A stretch of 64,000 bases of DNA from Bacteroidia bacterium (lineage in GTDB: Bacteria; Bacteroidota; Bacteroidia; J057), in NCBI GenBank assembly GCA_022760475.1, contig JALEFZ010000040.1, positions 1 to 64,000 on the forward strand, read 5' to 3'. Below, one piece after another: positions 16,181 through 25,899 of this stretch. The notes beneath the pieces are model-generated. The model worked only from the letters and a program-made list of their open reading frames with translations. It did not search any database and had not been told where the DNA came from. Position numbers and translations under genes: made by a program. Positions within the stretch are counted from its first letter, which is position 1. Each line of letters begins with the position of its first letter.

Positions 16181-19100
16181 ATGGTTAGATCTTTTTATTT
16201 GATTTTGGCTTTACTGATGCTTCATAACCCAGTCCTGGGACAAAAAGAGAGTCGCTGGATAATTGTCAATTTACCTGTCAGCAACCACCTCAAAGATCCC
16301 CATAGGATTCAAATGAATAGAATTTTGGTGGATGAAGCGAAGGAAGCAGGCTTTCTGGACTCACTCCAAAGACTCCATGAGGATGTTTTGATCGAACGAG
16401 ATTTTGAGGTCAATGCCTTGTTAATTCCCAATGACCCATCATTGGCCAAACAATGGCACCTCAGAAATCCCCAAGGAGGCAAGCTGCCCTTTGCCGCTGA
16501 TATCCAGAGTTCTTTGGCATGGGAAATTGAAACAGGTAGCAAAGATGTAGTGGTTGGGGTACTTGACTCTGGTATTGATTGGCAACACCCCGATCTGGTC
16601 AATAATATTTGGCAAAACCTTGCAGAAGATGCAGATGGAGATGGGCATGTACTGGAGTGGAATGGTAGCCAATGGATATTTGATCCAGGAGACGAAAATG
16701 GCCTGGATGACGATGGCAATGGATATGTCGACGATTTCATTGGTTGGGACTTTGTCAACAATGACAACAATCCCATGGACGATCATATTTTTGGCCATGG
16801 GACCCACGTAGGAGGAATTATCGGTGCAGAAGGCAACAACCAAACGGGGGTAAGTGGCATAGCCTGGGAGGTACAATTGATGCCCCTCAAATTCTTGAAT
16901 GCACAAGGTCGGGGCTTCATCTCCAATGCCATCGAAGCCATGGACTACGCCATAAATAATGGTGCTCAATTAAGCAATCACAGTTGGGGGAGCCCACAAC
17001 TGAGCCAGGCATTCGAGATGATCATCAATAGGGCCAGACAAAATAACCACCTTTTGGTAGCAGCAGCAGGAAACAATTATGGCAATGACAATGACATCGC
17101 TCCTATTTTCCCCGCCAGTTACGATGCTTCAAATCTGATCGCTGTGGGTTCCAGCAATCTTCTAGACTCACTTGCAGCCTTCTCAAATGTAGGACTTAAC
17201 TCCGTTGACTTGTTTGCCCCTGGCTTGGGGATATTTTCGACCCTACCCAATGAATCTTATGGTTACCTAAGTGGTACTTCCATGTCAGCCCCCATGGTCT
17301 CTGGAGGACTTTCGCTTCTGCTGTCACAATCGCCCAATATGGACATCACGGAATTGAAAGAAAGGATTAGCAGATCAGTAACTCCCATCCCCTTCTTGGA
17401 GGGTAAATGTGTCTCGGGAGGGCGATTGAACCTATTTCAGCTATTGAATCGACCGATTCTTTTTAACATGGAAGAATCATGGAAAATTCTGGATGTATGT
17501 GCTGGAAGTAATGGAAACTGGTTTGAACTCGGCAAAAATGAAGACATTCTTTTGGTATCCAGGAACAATCGGGGTCAACAAGATTGGGTTCAGAAGCTGG
17601 GGGACTCTACACTTTCATGCCTGGCGTATCATCCAAAACTTGGTGCCATGTTGTCAGGCATATCGAGCGATAGCAAGCAGTTACGCGTGATCAGGATGAG
17701 GGAAGATGGAACCCTCAATTGGGAAAGAAGCTGGTTTCTGCCCTCAAAATTGAGCCTAATGGGCAGCCTTGCTTTACATGATCAATTCATTATCTGGGGA
17801 CAAGCAGCCCCTGATTCCATTTGGATGGCCAGCATGGATTCGCTGGGTAATTTCTACTGGAATAAGGTCTTTGATCTCTCCACGAATGGTCAAATTAATA
17901 ACGTATCTCTCTCCACCGATGGCGATGTTCTCTGTCTGATTGGGTCAGGAAATTCTGACTTCTATGTGATGAGCCTCAATTCTGCCGGAAGCATCAAGAA
18001 AGGAATCAGTTTTCAACTTCCAGGCAATCAAAATGCCAATCCTCTGCTGGTCAAGGGGTCTGAAGAAGAATGGGGCATCATTTATAAATCCATAGCTGGC
18101 CAAAATACCCAATTGGTATCCTTTCAATGGGAGTTGGATGATGCCGAAGGAGAAGAAGGCTTTAGCTTTGAGACGAATGGTCCCGCTGCCTTTAGCCTCG
18201 CTGAAGGGCCTGAGGATTACATAATAATGTCAGGAAAAACCTCAACTGATAACTTTCTCGCCACATTTAGGTCAAATTCTCTTGTTTCCAGCAGTTCATT
18301 CAAGCAAGGGGTAGGTCTCCTCAACCCCCAAAAGATCATTTGGAACCAGGGAGTTGGTGCTTTTTTCCAGGCTCCAAACCAACCAAGGTCAGTTTTCCTA
18401 AAATCAGACCTTGGTTCAAGAATCCTTTGTAATGACTCTTCATTTAGCCTGAATTTTAGGAGCCAACCTTTGCCTACCCATCAAACATTTAACCCCAATA
18501 GTCAAAATCAGGCATTCCAAAGCCTTAGGACAAACCTGCCTATAAGCCCAGACTCAATAACTGAAGTATTTATTTGCGACAATGGAAATTGCTCAACCCG
18601 TGCTTTTTTTTCAGTTGAATCGCTGATTCAATGTCCAGAGGCCATACTTAATCCACAAAACCTGTCTACCAATGCACTGAGATATAGCTGGTACATGGAT
18701 GGAGCCTTACTTTCCACCCAAGCCAATCCATCGTTAATGATTCCTGAAGATGATGGCTTTTATCGCTTAAGACTGGAAGCTGAAAATGGTAGTTGTGTAG
18801 ATACATTTGGATTATTGATTCAGGTCGTTCCTTTGCCCGATTTGGACAACATAGACAGCACACACTGTGGGCCGAACTTCAAGATTTCTTCACCTATTGT
18901 TTCTCCTATTTACCAATACCTTTGGATGGATGAAAACGGCATTCCACTAGGAACAGATCCTGAAATCCGCCTTGATACATCGGGAGTTTATGAGCTGGTC
19001 ATAGCCAATCCATGTGGAGAAACCGCAGAGATGGAAGTAAGCCTAACTTTGCAAAATGGATGCGTCTGGCCAGGTGATGCCAACACAGATGGGGAAGTAA

Positions 19101-20137
19101 ACATGGACGATTACTTACTGATGGCTACCATTCAAGGTACAAGTGGCCCCACACGTCCCAATGCTAGCAGCCAATATAGGCCTCAAACTGGTCCTGATTG
19201 GGTCCAGACATTCCCCAACAATCACGGGCTTGCTCCAGCGGTCAATTATAAACATGCCGATGCTGATGGAAATGGCATCATTGAACTGGCAATTGATGGG
19301 GCCATTGTCAAACAAAATTTTACCAAGCCAGCATCCAGCATTTATGATGATAGCAGCAAGGTAGAAGTCAGCCTGGAATTCAATACGAATCTCATAGCTC
19401 TGGGAGATACAGGCCTATTCTCTGTAAATATTAGCCGAAGTGATAGCCAGGATATCCAGGATATTTATGGATTATCCCTTGCACTTGCATACAATACACC
19501 ATTGAGTGCTCCCATTCAGGTGCAGACAGGGAACTCATTTCTCAATGGAGTTACGGGAACAGATAGCCTGAGGGTCAGTTCAAATAGCAATCGAAGGCTC
19601 AATCTGGGCATTACCCGTTTTGATCAAAATGGAATCAATGGAAGGGGAGCAGCCATTGGAGGGGGAATCACCATATTTATTGATGACATTGGCACTGGAA
19701 CCAGTTTTTCAGGAAACTCCTTCTTCACCATGGCCCTGGCTGATGTAAAATTGATTCGGCCAGACGGCAGCTTGATTCCTGTAAATACCTTTAGCACGCT
19801 TGGAAACCAAACCCTGGTCATAAGTGATTCGGTCGGGACAGCGACCTCTATCGAAGGCTCGTTTCCTACGGAAAGCATGGCATCATGGAAAATTGGACCC
19901 AATCCAAGTAGGGGATTCCTTTCCATATACGGACAGAAAAATCAAGCCCTGATAGATGGGCTTCATATTCAACTCATAGACTTACAGGGAAGAATCGTTT
20001 ACCAAACCAGCATTGATTCAAATCCAATAAATAATCGAATTAATTTGGTCTTCCCTCCTGATGTCCAAGGTTACTTTTGGATAAAATTGATGCAAAAAAA
20101 TGATGTTTTCGTGGCTCCTGTAAGGATTGACCAATAG
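16181..20137 (+). CDS. Subtilisin-like (S8) secreted protease, T9SS type A
   Basis: 1318 aa. A signal peptide (ending HNPVLGQ) precedes a subtilase domain with the full catalytic triad: Asp129 in VVGVLDSGIDW, His206 in FGHGTHVGG, Ser367 in LSGTSMSAP, plus oxyanion Asn298 in AAAGNN. Two Ca-binding dockerin-like loops (GDANTDGEVNMDDYLL and ADADGNGIIELAIDG, about residues 965-1045) sit in the second half, along with beta-sandwich regions. The final 80 residues form a type A sorting domain (IGPNPSRGFLSIYG, LIDLQGRIVYQT, FWIKL). It is predicted to be exported by the T9SS and to act as a surface or released endopeptidase, for nutrition or protein processing. A terminator follows at 20194-20223. Confidence 0.93.
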   Translation: MVRSFYLILALLMLHNPVLGQKESRWIIVNLPVSNHLKDPHRIQMNRILVDEAKEAGFLDSLQRLHEDVLIERDFEVNALLIPNDPSLAKQWHLRNPQGGKLPFAADIQSSLAWEIETGSKDVVVGVLDSGIDWQHPDLVNNIWQNLAEDADGDGHVLEWNGSQWIFDPGDENGLDDDGNGYVDDFIGWDFVNNDNNPMDDHIFGHGTHVGGIIGAEGNNQTGVSGIAWEVQLMPLKFLNAQGRGFISNAIEAMDYAINNGAQLSNHSWGSPQLSQAFEMIINRARQNNHLLVAAAGNNYGNDNDIAPIFPASYDASNLIAVGSSNLLDSLAAFSNVGLNSVDLFAPGLGIFSTLPNESYGYLSGTSMSAPMVSGGLSLLLSQSPNMDITELKERISRSVTPIPFLEGKCVSGGRLNLFQLLNRPILFNMEESWKILDVCAGSNGNWFELGKNEDILLVSRNNRGQQDWVQKLGDSTLSCLAYHPKLGAMLSGISSDSKQLRVIRMREDGTLNWERSWFLPSKLSLMGSLALHDQFIIWGQAAPDSIWMASMDSLGNFYWNKVFDLSTNGQINNVSLSTDGDVLCLIGSGNSDFYVMSLNSAGSIKKGISFQLPGNQNANPLLVKGSEEEWGIIYKSIAGQNTQLVSFQWELDDAEGEEGFSFETNGPAAFSLAEGPEDYIIMSGKTSTDNFLATFRSNSLVSSSSFKQGVGLLNPQKIIWNQGVGAFFQAPNQPRSVFLKSDLGSRILCNDSSFSLNFRSQPLPTHQTFNPNSQNQAFQSLRTNLPISPDSITEVFICDNGNCSTRAFFSVESLIQCPEAILNPQNLSTNALRYSWYMDGALLSTQANPSLMIPEDDGFYRLRLEAENGSCVDTFGLLIQVVPLPDLDNIDSTHCGPNFKISSPIVSPIYQYLWMDENGIPLGTDPEIRLDTSGVYELVIANPCGETAEMEVSLTLQNGCVWPGDANTDGEVNMDDYLLMATIQGTSGPTRPNASSQYRPQTGPDWVQTFPNNHGLAPAVNYKHADADGNGIIELAIDGAIVKQNFTKPASSIYDDSSKVEVSLEFNTNLIALGDTGLFSVNISRSDSQDIQDIYGLSLALAYNTPLSAPIQVQTGNSFLNGVTGTDSLRVSSNSNRRLNLGITRFDQNGINGRGAAIGGGITIFIDDIGTGTSFSGNSFFTMALADVKLIRPDGSLIPVNTFSTLGNQTLVISDSVGTATSIEGSFPTESMASWKIGPNPSRGFLSIYGQKNQALIDGLHIQLIDLQGRIVYQTSIDSNPINNRINLVFPPDVQGYFWIKLMQKNDVFVAPVRIDQ

Positions 20138-20193
20138 AAATACCCTGTTTATCGCCCAAGTCGGCTTTTTTTATCTTCCCTAACATTGCTCTT

Positions 20194-20223
20194 TGGGCTT
20201 CCATTTTGGAAGCCCATTTTTTT
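20194..20223 (+). terminator. Intrinsic terminator after subtilase gene
   Basis: Perfect 10-bp stem tgggcttcca / tggaagccca with a 3-nt loop, followed by seven T residues. Its presence shows that the next gene cannot start at the upstream in-frame codon 20186. Confidence 0.9.
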
Positions 20224-20323
20224 AGTCCTTAACATCCCCAATTCATCATATCACAAGTGCCTTTTTTTGAGGTTTCAAAGGCCTGGGTCTACATATAACT
20301 TTATATCAACAAACAAAACAAGA

Positions 20324-21463
20324 ATGAGAAACAGGCTGATAATTCATGTTATAATACTCGGGAGCCTTTTGTGCTTTGTCCCTAAGCAGGGCCAGGGACA
20401 AAGCAATAGCTTCAGAGATGCCAAGCTCAGGCTTGAGGTAAGCAAGAGCTGGAAGCCACAGAAAAAATTGAGATTGTCCGTCAATCAAAGCATTCAATTT
20501 AATCCGGACATTGAGAATTTTTCCTGGTTTAACCCGGATAGAAGCAATGCAGAATTCGCAGAAATTGATTTCATAGATCCATACCTTCTACCCTACCAGC
20601 CTTCTATCTGTAGAACAAGCGCGCAGCAAAGAAACTGGTCAGACAGAAGCAATCCGATGATGTTTGGCTTATACTCAAGAGAAGAAAATGAAGATCCAAA
20701 AGACGATGATGATGACGACGATGATGATGACGACGATGATGATGACGACGACAATGATGATGATGACGACGATGATGATGACGATGATGATGACGACGAT
20801 GATGATGACGATGATGATGACGACGATGATGATGACGACGATGATGATGATGGGGATGATGGAGATGGGGAAGATGGAGATGGGGAAGATCTCCAATCAA
20901 ACACAAGAAAACGAGTGGCTCAGCGTGGAGAAAACTGCTACCACCAGCAGGAAAATCAATCGCCTGAAGAAATTGAAGAACATAACATTCTGGAAAACTT
21001 AAGAACCTACTCCAGTTTCCAGGCAAGGTATAAGCTGAGAAAAAGAATATTTGCTGTTGGCTCCTATCAACTTGGATGGAGACCAGGAAGTTTTTCTCAC
21101 AGCATACGACTTGAGCTGAGGCAAAACTTCCAGATGAAAGGTAATTGGCAAGCAAATCAGCGGCTGAGGATGCAAAGAGATTTTAGTTATAGAACAGATG
21201 AATGGAGAATAAGGGATTATCTGAGATGGCGGGCACAAATATCCCATAAGCTGGATGATCACTGGAGATTAAGCGGGTTTGGAGAAGCAGTTTATCGATT
21301 GAGCAAAAGATCTCGATTTGACAGAATAAGAACAGAAAGCGGAATTAGTTTTCTGGTAGAAAAATACTCTTTGAGACTGGCTTGGGAAGCCCAATACCTG
21401 CCTCGCAAGGAAAATAGCAGAGCTTTTATGGGAGTCTATTTGGCTTCAAGGTTCAGGCTGTAG
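20324..21463 (+). CDS. Outer-membrane beta-barrel protein (DUF2490-like) with poly-Asp insert
   Basis: 379 aa from ATG 20324. This start gives a proper signal peptide (MRNRLIIHVIILGSLLCFV...GQGQ) and avoids the terminator at 20194-20223 that would fall inside the longer frame. The mature part is made of strands with alternating aromatic and basic residues (KLRLSVNQSIQFN, then RLELRQNFQMKG, RMQRDFSYRTDEWR, YSLRLAWEAQYLPR, ending ASRFRL), resembling DUF2490-type barrels. Inserted at about residues 127-176 are 49 Asp and one Asn, then a Gly/Asp/Glu stretch. The acidic segment would project as a strongly anionic, probably calcium-binding loop. Function unknown. Confidence 0.7.
   Translation: MRNRLIIHVIILGSLLCFVPKQGQGQSNSFRDAKLRLEVSKSWKPQKKLRLSVNQSIQFNPDIENFSWFNPDRSNAEFAEIDFIDPYLLPYQPSICRTSAQQRNWSDRSNPMMFGLYSREENEDPKDDDDDDDDDDDDDDDDDNDDDDDDDDDDDDDDDDDDDDDDDDDDDDDDDDGDDGDGEDGDGEDLQSNTRKRVAQRGENCYHQQENQSPEEIEEHNILENLRTYSSFQARYKLRKRIFAVGSYQLGWRPGSFSHSIRLELRQNFQMKGNWQANQRLRMQRDFSYRTDEWRIRDYLRWRAQISHKLDDHWRLSGFGEAVYRLSKRSRFDRIRTESGISFLVEKYSLRLAWEAQYLPRKENSRAFMGVYLASRFRL
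20702..20851 (+). repeat. GAT/GAC microsatellite encoding poly-Asp
   Basis: Fifty consecutive codons: 17 Asp, one Asn (aat at 20753), then 32 Asp, written as irregular runs of gat and gac. The mixed synonymous codons argue for selection for Asp rather than pure slippage, though whole-codon slippage could change the length without breaking the frame. Confidence 0.95.
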
Positions 21464-21520
21464 AGACAGGAAAACTCAACCAACATTTTTAATTTTTCAT
21501 TAACAATCAACAACAAACAT

Positions 21521-22588
21521 ATGTCATTGAATCAAGCAAAATGGGCCTTCGTGAGTAGACAAATTTGCCCGAAAACTGAAATCAATGTGGGTCTGCACAA
21601 CAAGCAAGCAAAACTCGGAGATCTAGGGTTATTCAAAGTCGTGAGTCTGGGTAAGCATAGCAGAATCCACAACAGGGAAGGTATCAATCAACACATTTTT
21701 CCTGGTGATTACATCGTAGCTGCCTTTGGCAGCAGGTACGCCAGCAATCAGTTTGAGGGATATATCCCACATAGCCTTGGAAGAAGCAGTTTCGACCTCT
21801 TGGGTCAAGGCGGTGTTGTAGGTGAAGTCGCCAGCAGCCATAGCAAGTTCCGCACAGCTGGACCGACCAAACTTGAGTTTGTTGGCTTCCTGAGTTCAAA
21901 AGGTAAAATCCTGAACACCATCAAAATCAATATCAATGAAAGCTTCCACAAAAAGCCTGACAAATTACCCAAGATCATCCTTTCCCTTGGTAGTGGCATG
22001 GATAGCGGGAAAACAACTTCTGCAGCCCACCTTATCCAGGGATTGACCCGAGCAGAAAAAAAGGCAGGCTATATAAAATTGACAGGTACAGCCTATAGCA
22101 AGGACAAGCAACTCAATGAGGATTTGGGTGCCATATCAACCCTCGATTTCTCAGATATTGGATATCCTTCGACCTATATGCTTGAGTTGGAAGAACTAAA
22201 GTCCATTTTCTGGCGACTGATTTCCAGGTCTCTTCAAGCCAATCCTGACTATTTGGTGATTGAAATTGCAGATGGATTGCTTCAAAGAGAAACACATGAG
22301 TTGTTGGCGGATGCTGCCTTTATGGAAAATATTACAGGGGTTCTCCTCTCAGTTACGGATAGCCTTTGTGCAAAGGGAGCCCTTGATTTCCTTTCAAGAT
22401 TAGAAATCTATCCCTTTGCGATAGCAGGCATGATGACAGCCAGCCCACTGATGATCCGCGAGACAAGCTCATTTGCAAGCCAGGATATCCTGACTCTCAA
22501 TGAGTTGTCCAATCCAGTCTGTATCATGAATAAAATAGAAGCCCTTCCTTACTGGAAAGAGCGCAAAATCAAGAAATTAACCGCATAA
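21521..22588 (+). CDS. P-loop NTPase-domain protein (DUF1611-like)
   Basis: 355 aa. The N-terminal 130 residues are beta-rich (FPGDYIVAAFGSRYASNQFEG, LLGQGGVVGEV). The C-terminal part is a P-loop domain: Walker A GSGMDSGKTT (about 155-164), then YIKLTGTAYSKD and YLVIEIADGLLQRETHELL, an arrangement like DUF1611_C or MobB-type P-loop proteins that handle small-molecule or cofactor chemistry. The substrate is unknown. It lies 78 bp upstream of an ABC-exporter-like gene on the same strand, and the two may work together. A long-looped hairpin sits between them. Confidence 0.6.
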   Translation: MSLNQAKWAFVSRQICPKTEINVGLHNKQAKLGDLGLFKVVSLGKHSRIHNREGINQHIFPGDYIVAAFGSRYASNQFEGYIPHSLGRSSFDLLGQGGVVGEVASSHSKFRTAGPTKLEFVGFLSSKGKILNTIKININESFHKKPDKLPKIILSLGSGMDSGKTTSAAHLIQGLTRAEKKAGYIKLTGTAYSKDKQLNEDLGAISTLDFSDIGYPSTYMLELEELKSIFWRLISRSLQANPDYLVIEIADGLLQRETHELLADAAFMENITGVLLSVTDSLCAKGALDFLSRLEIYPFAIAGMMTASPLMIRETSSFASQDILTLNELSNPVCIMNKIEALPYWKERKIKKLTA

Positions 22589-22593
22589 AGACT

Positions 22594-22650
22594 TTGGGGG
22601 ACCGGGAGGGAAGGTTCCGACTCTATCTCAGTAGTTGGGCCTTCCCCCAA
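22594..22650 (+). terminator. Possible long-loop hairpin or attenuator
   Basis: ttggggg (22594-22600) can pair with cccccaa (22644-22650) around a 43-nt loop that itself contains complementary ggaagg/ccttcc segments; attttaactt follows. It could partially terminate between the P-loop gene and the ABC gene. Confidence 0.35.
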
Positions 22651-22666
22651 TTTTAACTTTAGACCT

Positions 22667-24331
22667 ATGACCCATCCATTCCTTCCTAAATCAATCCTCC
22701 TAAAATCAGGAAGTTTAAATAAGGTTCATCCGCAGATCAAAGCCTACCTCATAACTTTTCTGAAACGTAATTTCCCTGTATTTACTGTGATTTTAGGATT
22801 GAGCCTTATCTCACAAATTTTAGCTGTTGTCCTGCCCATCTCCATTGGCAAATTTCTATCGCTCCTTCTCCCATATAAACCCTATAGGGCACAGATTTTC
22901 TCTGGACTCCCAGAAAGCATCACAAACCATGCCCCTAGATTCCTGATCCTTTTTGCCTGTCTGGTATTGCTAAAAGTTTTGCTGGATTGGGTCAAATACT
23001 ATCAAAGTGAAAAATTGACTTCAAGGAGCATTTTTGGCCTTCAGGAAATATTGTTTAGAGTCCAATTGAGATTGCCCATTGGATTGTATGAAGAGAAGGG
23101 AACTGGCAAATACTTACTGAGGTGGAGTGGAGACCTTCAAAGCGTTAAAAGCCTAATCTCCAAAGGAATCATCCAGTTTTTGGGAGACCTTTTCTTCCTA
23201 AGCCTACTGTTTGCCTGGATCGGATGGAATTTCCCTATGCTGGCTTTTGACCTGTTAGCCATGGCATTGATGATTGCTATTCATATTTCCTTGAGTTGTC
23301 TGACGCTTTATTGGAGTAGTACCCATAAAAGAAATGCAAAATCATCCTTGATAAAATTTACAAGTGAGCGTCTTCATAATGTTTCGATGATTCAGGCCTT
23401 GAATCGCCAAATTCCTGAACAAAAAAGATTTCATAAACGCCTAGAAAACGCCCTAAATAAACACCTTAAACACCAATTTCTCAATGGTCTTCTAAGGTCT
23501 ATCTCTACAGGCATTTATTTCATAGTTGTTCTCTGGTTCATGCTTCGAAGCCTTCAACTTGCTGAAAGTGTTGAAATGGAGTTGTTGCCCCTTTTTTTCT
23601 TATTGATCTCATCTTCTTCTCCAATTAAGAGACTTTCGAAGGCAGGGATATTTTGGGTAAATGGATGGATCTCCTTGAGTAAGTTGAATAAGATCATTCC
23701 AGAGAATACGTCCACATCGGGAAAGGTTTCCTATCAATACCAAGAAGGAAAGTTGGAGGTAAATTTTGAGGGAGAAAAACCTGGACAACTTGACTCCCTG
23801 AAATTCCAAGGAAACGGCATTTTCTATTTTCCTAAGATCAAAGAAATGAACGAGCGTTTTATCCTCCAGCTCCTTCTGGCTCAAAGGCAACATGAGGCCG
23901 TGAAGATCAGTTGGGATGAACAAGATACTCAAGCTCTGGAAGGCACCAGCCTTAGAAAAAAAATTACCGTGGTTTCGGTAAACCATGCCCTTATGGGGCG
24001 AAATGTTTTTGAGGCAATTTCATACAGCAGAAAAGCCAGCAAAAAGAAAAAAGCTCAAGCCATGCTGGATTTACTTCAGGAGGAATTGCCTCCCAAGGAA
24101 AGGCTTAGGCTGGACAGCAAAATCGGTGAGTATGGCAGTTTGCTCAGCCCTGGGCAAAAACAACTCCTGCGTTTTGCAAGGGCATTTCTGTCAAGAAAGC
24201 CCATTTTATTGATCCATGAACCCAATGGCCTCATCGAAGAGAAATGGACTCCCAAAGTAAGAGAACAGATTCAGACTCTGAGCCAGAAAGCCAAACTCAT
24301 TGTATTTCAAGCTCATCCAACTTCTTTCTGA
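22667..24331 (+). CDS. ABC exporter-like protein with degenerate nucleotide-binding domain
   Basis: 554 aa. Residues about 30-320 form a type I ABC exporter membrane domain (six hydrophobic helices, such as FTVILGLSLISQILAVVLPI and FYFIVVLWFML-like segments). The C-terminal part aligns with an ABC ATPase but is altered. The Walker A position reads GNGIFYFPKIKEMN, with no GxxGxGK[ST]. The signature is LSPGQKQLLRFARAFL, and the Walker B region ILLIHEPNGLIEE keeps the Glu but has His in place of Asp. The protein may need another ATPase half, or may have a non-transport role. Its last 35 bp overlap the convergent gene at 24297. Confidence 0.7.
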   Translation: MTHPFLPKSILLKSGSLNKVHPQIKAYLITFLKRNFPVFTVILGLSLISQILAVVLPISIGKFLSLLLPYKPYRAQIFSGLPESITNHAPRFLILFACLVLLKVLLDWVKYYQSEKLTSRSIFGLQEILFRVQLRLPIGLYEEKGTGKYLLRWSGDLQSVKSLISKGIIQFLGDLFFLSLLFAWIGWNFPMLAFDLLAMALMIAIHISLSCLTLYWSSTHKRNAKSSLIKFTSERLHNVSMIQALNRQIPEQKRFHKRLENALNKHLKHQFLNGLLRSISTGIYFIVVLWFMLRSLQLAESVEMELLPLFFLLISSSSPIKRLSKAGIFWVNGWISLSKLNKIIPENTSTSGKVSYQYQEGKLEVNFEGEKPGQLDSLKFQGNGIFYFPKIKEMNERFILQLLLAQRQHEAVKISWDEQDTQALEGTSLRKKITVVSVNHALMGRNVFEAISYSRKASKKKKAQAMLDLLQEELPPKERLRLDSKIGEYGSLLSPGQKQLLRFARAFLSRKPILLIHEPNGLIEEKWTPKVREQIQTLSQKAKLIVFQAHPTSF

Positions 24332-25733
24332 GCCAATCCAGTTCTGCCAATGGTTTTATACCCATCAACTCTTCTTTCATCTTTTCCTGATAAGGTCGTT
24401 CACCAATTTTAATTTTGAAGAGCTTCCTGCTTAGTTTCACAAAATTGCCAAAGGCCTCCTTGCGCGCTTCAGGGACTTCCTTTTGCCTCCGAATGTGGTT
24501 TTGGAAGGTTTTAGCCAATAAGAAAAACTGTTCCTCATCAGTCTCTTCATAGTGAATTTTTATTTGTAAAATTTTCGCTCCTATCTGATAAAAAGGATCA
24601 AGGAAGTTTATCAATTGAAGGATCTTTAGTGCATCGGAATGTTCCTTTTTATAAAGCAAAAGGTGAGCAAGGTTGTAGGAATATACATCATCCTTGTAGG
24701 GATCAGGAAGAAACTCCTTGTACTTTTCTATAAAACTTTCTGTCCAATCCAGATGCCCTGTCCGCAGCCCAAGGGTAACAATGTTTTTAAAATTGTTAGC
24801 CGGAAACATACTCCCAATAAACAGCAAGTCTTTTTCCAACATCCCTCGGTAGATAAAAAACATCTCTTCCAGGAATTTTTCATTGCCCAAGAGGTACCTT
24901 TGATTGGAATAAGTAATCAAAAAACCATACAGATTGATTTTGTCAGAAGAAAGAAAATGGGTATGACTTCGTTCCAGAACATCTTTGAGGAGTGTAAACT
25001 CTTCATGATCTTCTCTGGGTTCATTTAGAATTTTACATGCCCAATAGTAGGCTTTAATCAAATCCGGAAAGCTCTCCAACTTTTGCCCCACATTTGTAAA
25101 TGCCTCCCATTCCATCGGGTACTCTTGCCGCTCATGCTTAATCACCAGATAATTGTTCAAGGAAGAAGCCAACAACATCAACTTTGTTCCCAGATAAAAC
25201 CAATCCAGGTATTGGTGCAGGTTTGCGGCATCCGGCATGGCCTTCCGCTTGTTGTTGAAAAACTGGAAATTCAGGTAACTCCTTTCAAGATTATAAGATT
25301 GCAAAAAGAAATAGAAGCCTTCCTTTTCGTTGGATTCAGCTAATTGCTTTCCTTTTTGATATTGCTTTTCCCAGAACTTCCCATCTTCCTTTTTCTCCAA
25401 ACCCTCCATGAGGCTTAGCTGGATAGCCACCTGGTCATTTTCCCACACCTGGAGGGCAATGAAATGGTTCAATTGCTGCAGGAGGTATTTTCTCAGGGTC
25501 CTTAACTGCTCATCCTTATAAGCCCTTTCAGGAAAAATCTGATTGAATACCTTTTCTTTTTTAATGTTTTGCACATCAAAATCAGGGTAAAGATCCTTTA
25601 GGATTTCGAATAGCCTCAGGGTATCCTGATGGGTATTGAAGTATGGAGACCTAAGGAACTTATCAAATGACTCAATCTCCTTGGGGCTTAGGGTTGTAAT
25701 AAGACGTACCAGTTGAGACTGGATCATAAACAA
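24297..25733 (-). CDS. Conserved helical protein of unknown function
   Basis: 478 aa, almost entirely alpha-helical with repeat-like pairs of helices. The N-terminus (LITTLSPKEIESFDKFLRSPYFNTH) is a pattern I recall from a widespread but uncharacterised Bacteroidota family. No signal peptide, membrane segment or catalytic motif is seen, so a cytoplasmic TPR-like scaffold is the best guess. The start may be the first ATG (25733) or the second, two codons later. The 3' end overlaps the ABC-like gene on the other strand by 35 bp. The 5' end faces ccoI across about 165 bp, which must hold both divergent promoters. Confidence 0.6.
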   Translation of the reverse strand: MFMIQSQLVRLITTLSPKEIESFDKFLRSPYFNTHQDTLRLFEILKDLYPDFDVQNIKKEKVFNQIFPERAYKDEQLRTLRKYLLQQLNHFIALQVWENDQVAIQLSLMEGLEKKEDGKFWEKQYQKGKQLAESNEKEGFYFFLQSYNLERSYLNFQFFNNKRKAMPDAANLHQYLDWFYLGTKLMLLASSLNNYLVIKHERQEYPMEWEAFTNVGQKLESFPDLIKAYYWACKILNEPREDHEEFTLLKDVLERSHTHFLSSDKINLYGFLITYSNQRYLLGNEKFLEEMFFIYRGMLEKDLLFIGSMFPANNFKNIVTLGLRTGHLDWTESFIEKYKEFLPDPYKDDVYSYNLAHLLLYKKEHSDALKILQLINFLDPFYQIGAKILQIKIHYEETDEEQFFLLAKTFQNHIRRQKEVPEARKEAFGNFVKLSRKLFKIKIGERPYQEKMKEELMGIKPLAELDWLRKKLDELEIQ

Positions 25734-25899
25734 TTTTTGACTTGAGATTGAATAAAATTAGCCTAACAAATATTAGGACAAAATAAGGTTCTATTCAGGA
25801 TAATTTTAATGCCAGAATAACAAAAGTCATCATCCTTGAAGGTTTTTAACATTCATTCTGGTCGAAAAGCTGGACTTCTTGACGAAAATCCGATGGAGA

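Noticed and set aside
20186-20323. N-terminal extension of the poly-Asp barrel protein from 20186
   Set aside because: A strong intrinsic terminator of the previous gene lies inside it, and the ATG at 20324 begins a good signal peptide.
20593-21155. Antisense ORFs encoding poly-Ser, poly-His or poly-Ile/Val opposite the Asp tract
   Set aside because: They are forced by the gat/gac repeat read in other frames; they lack starts, signals and sensible composition outside the tract.
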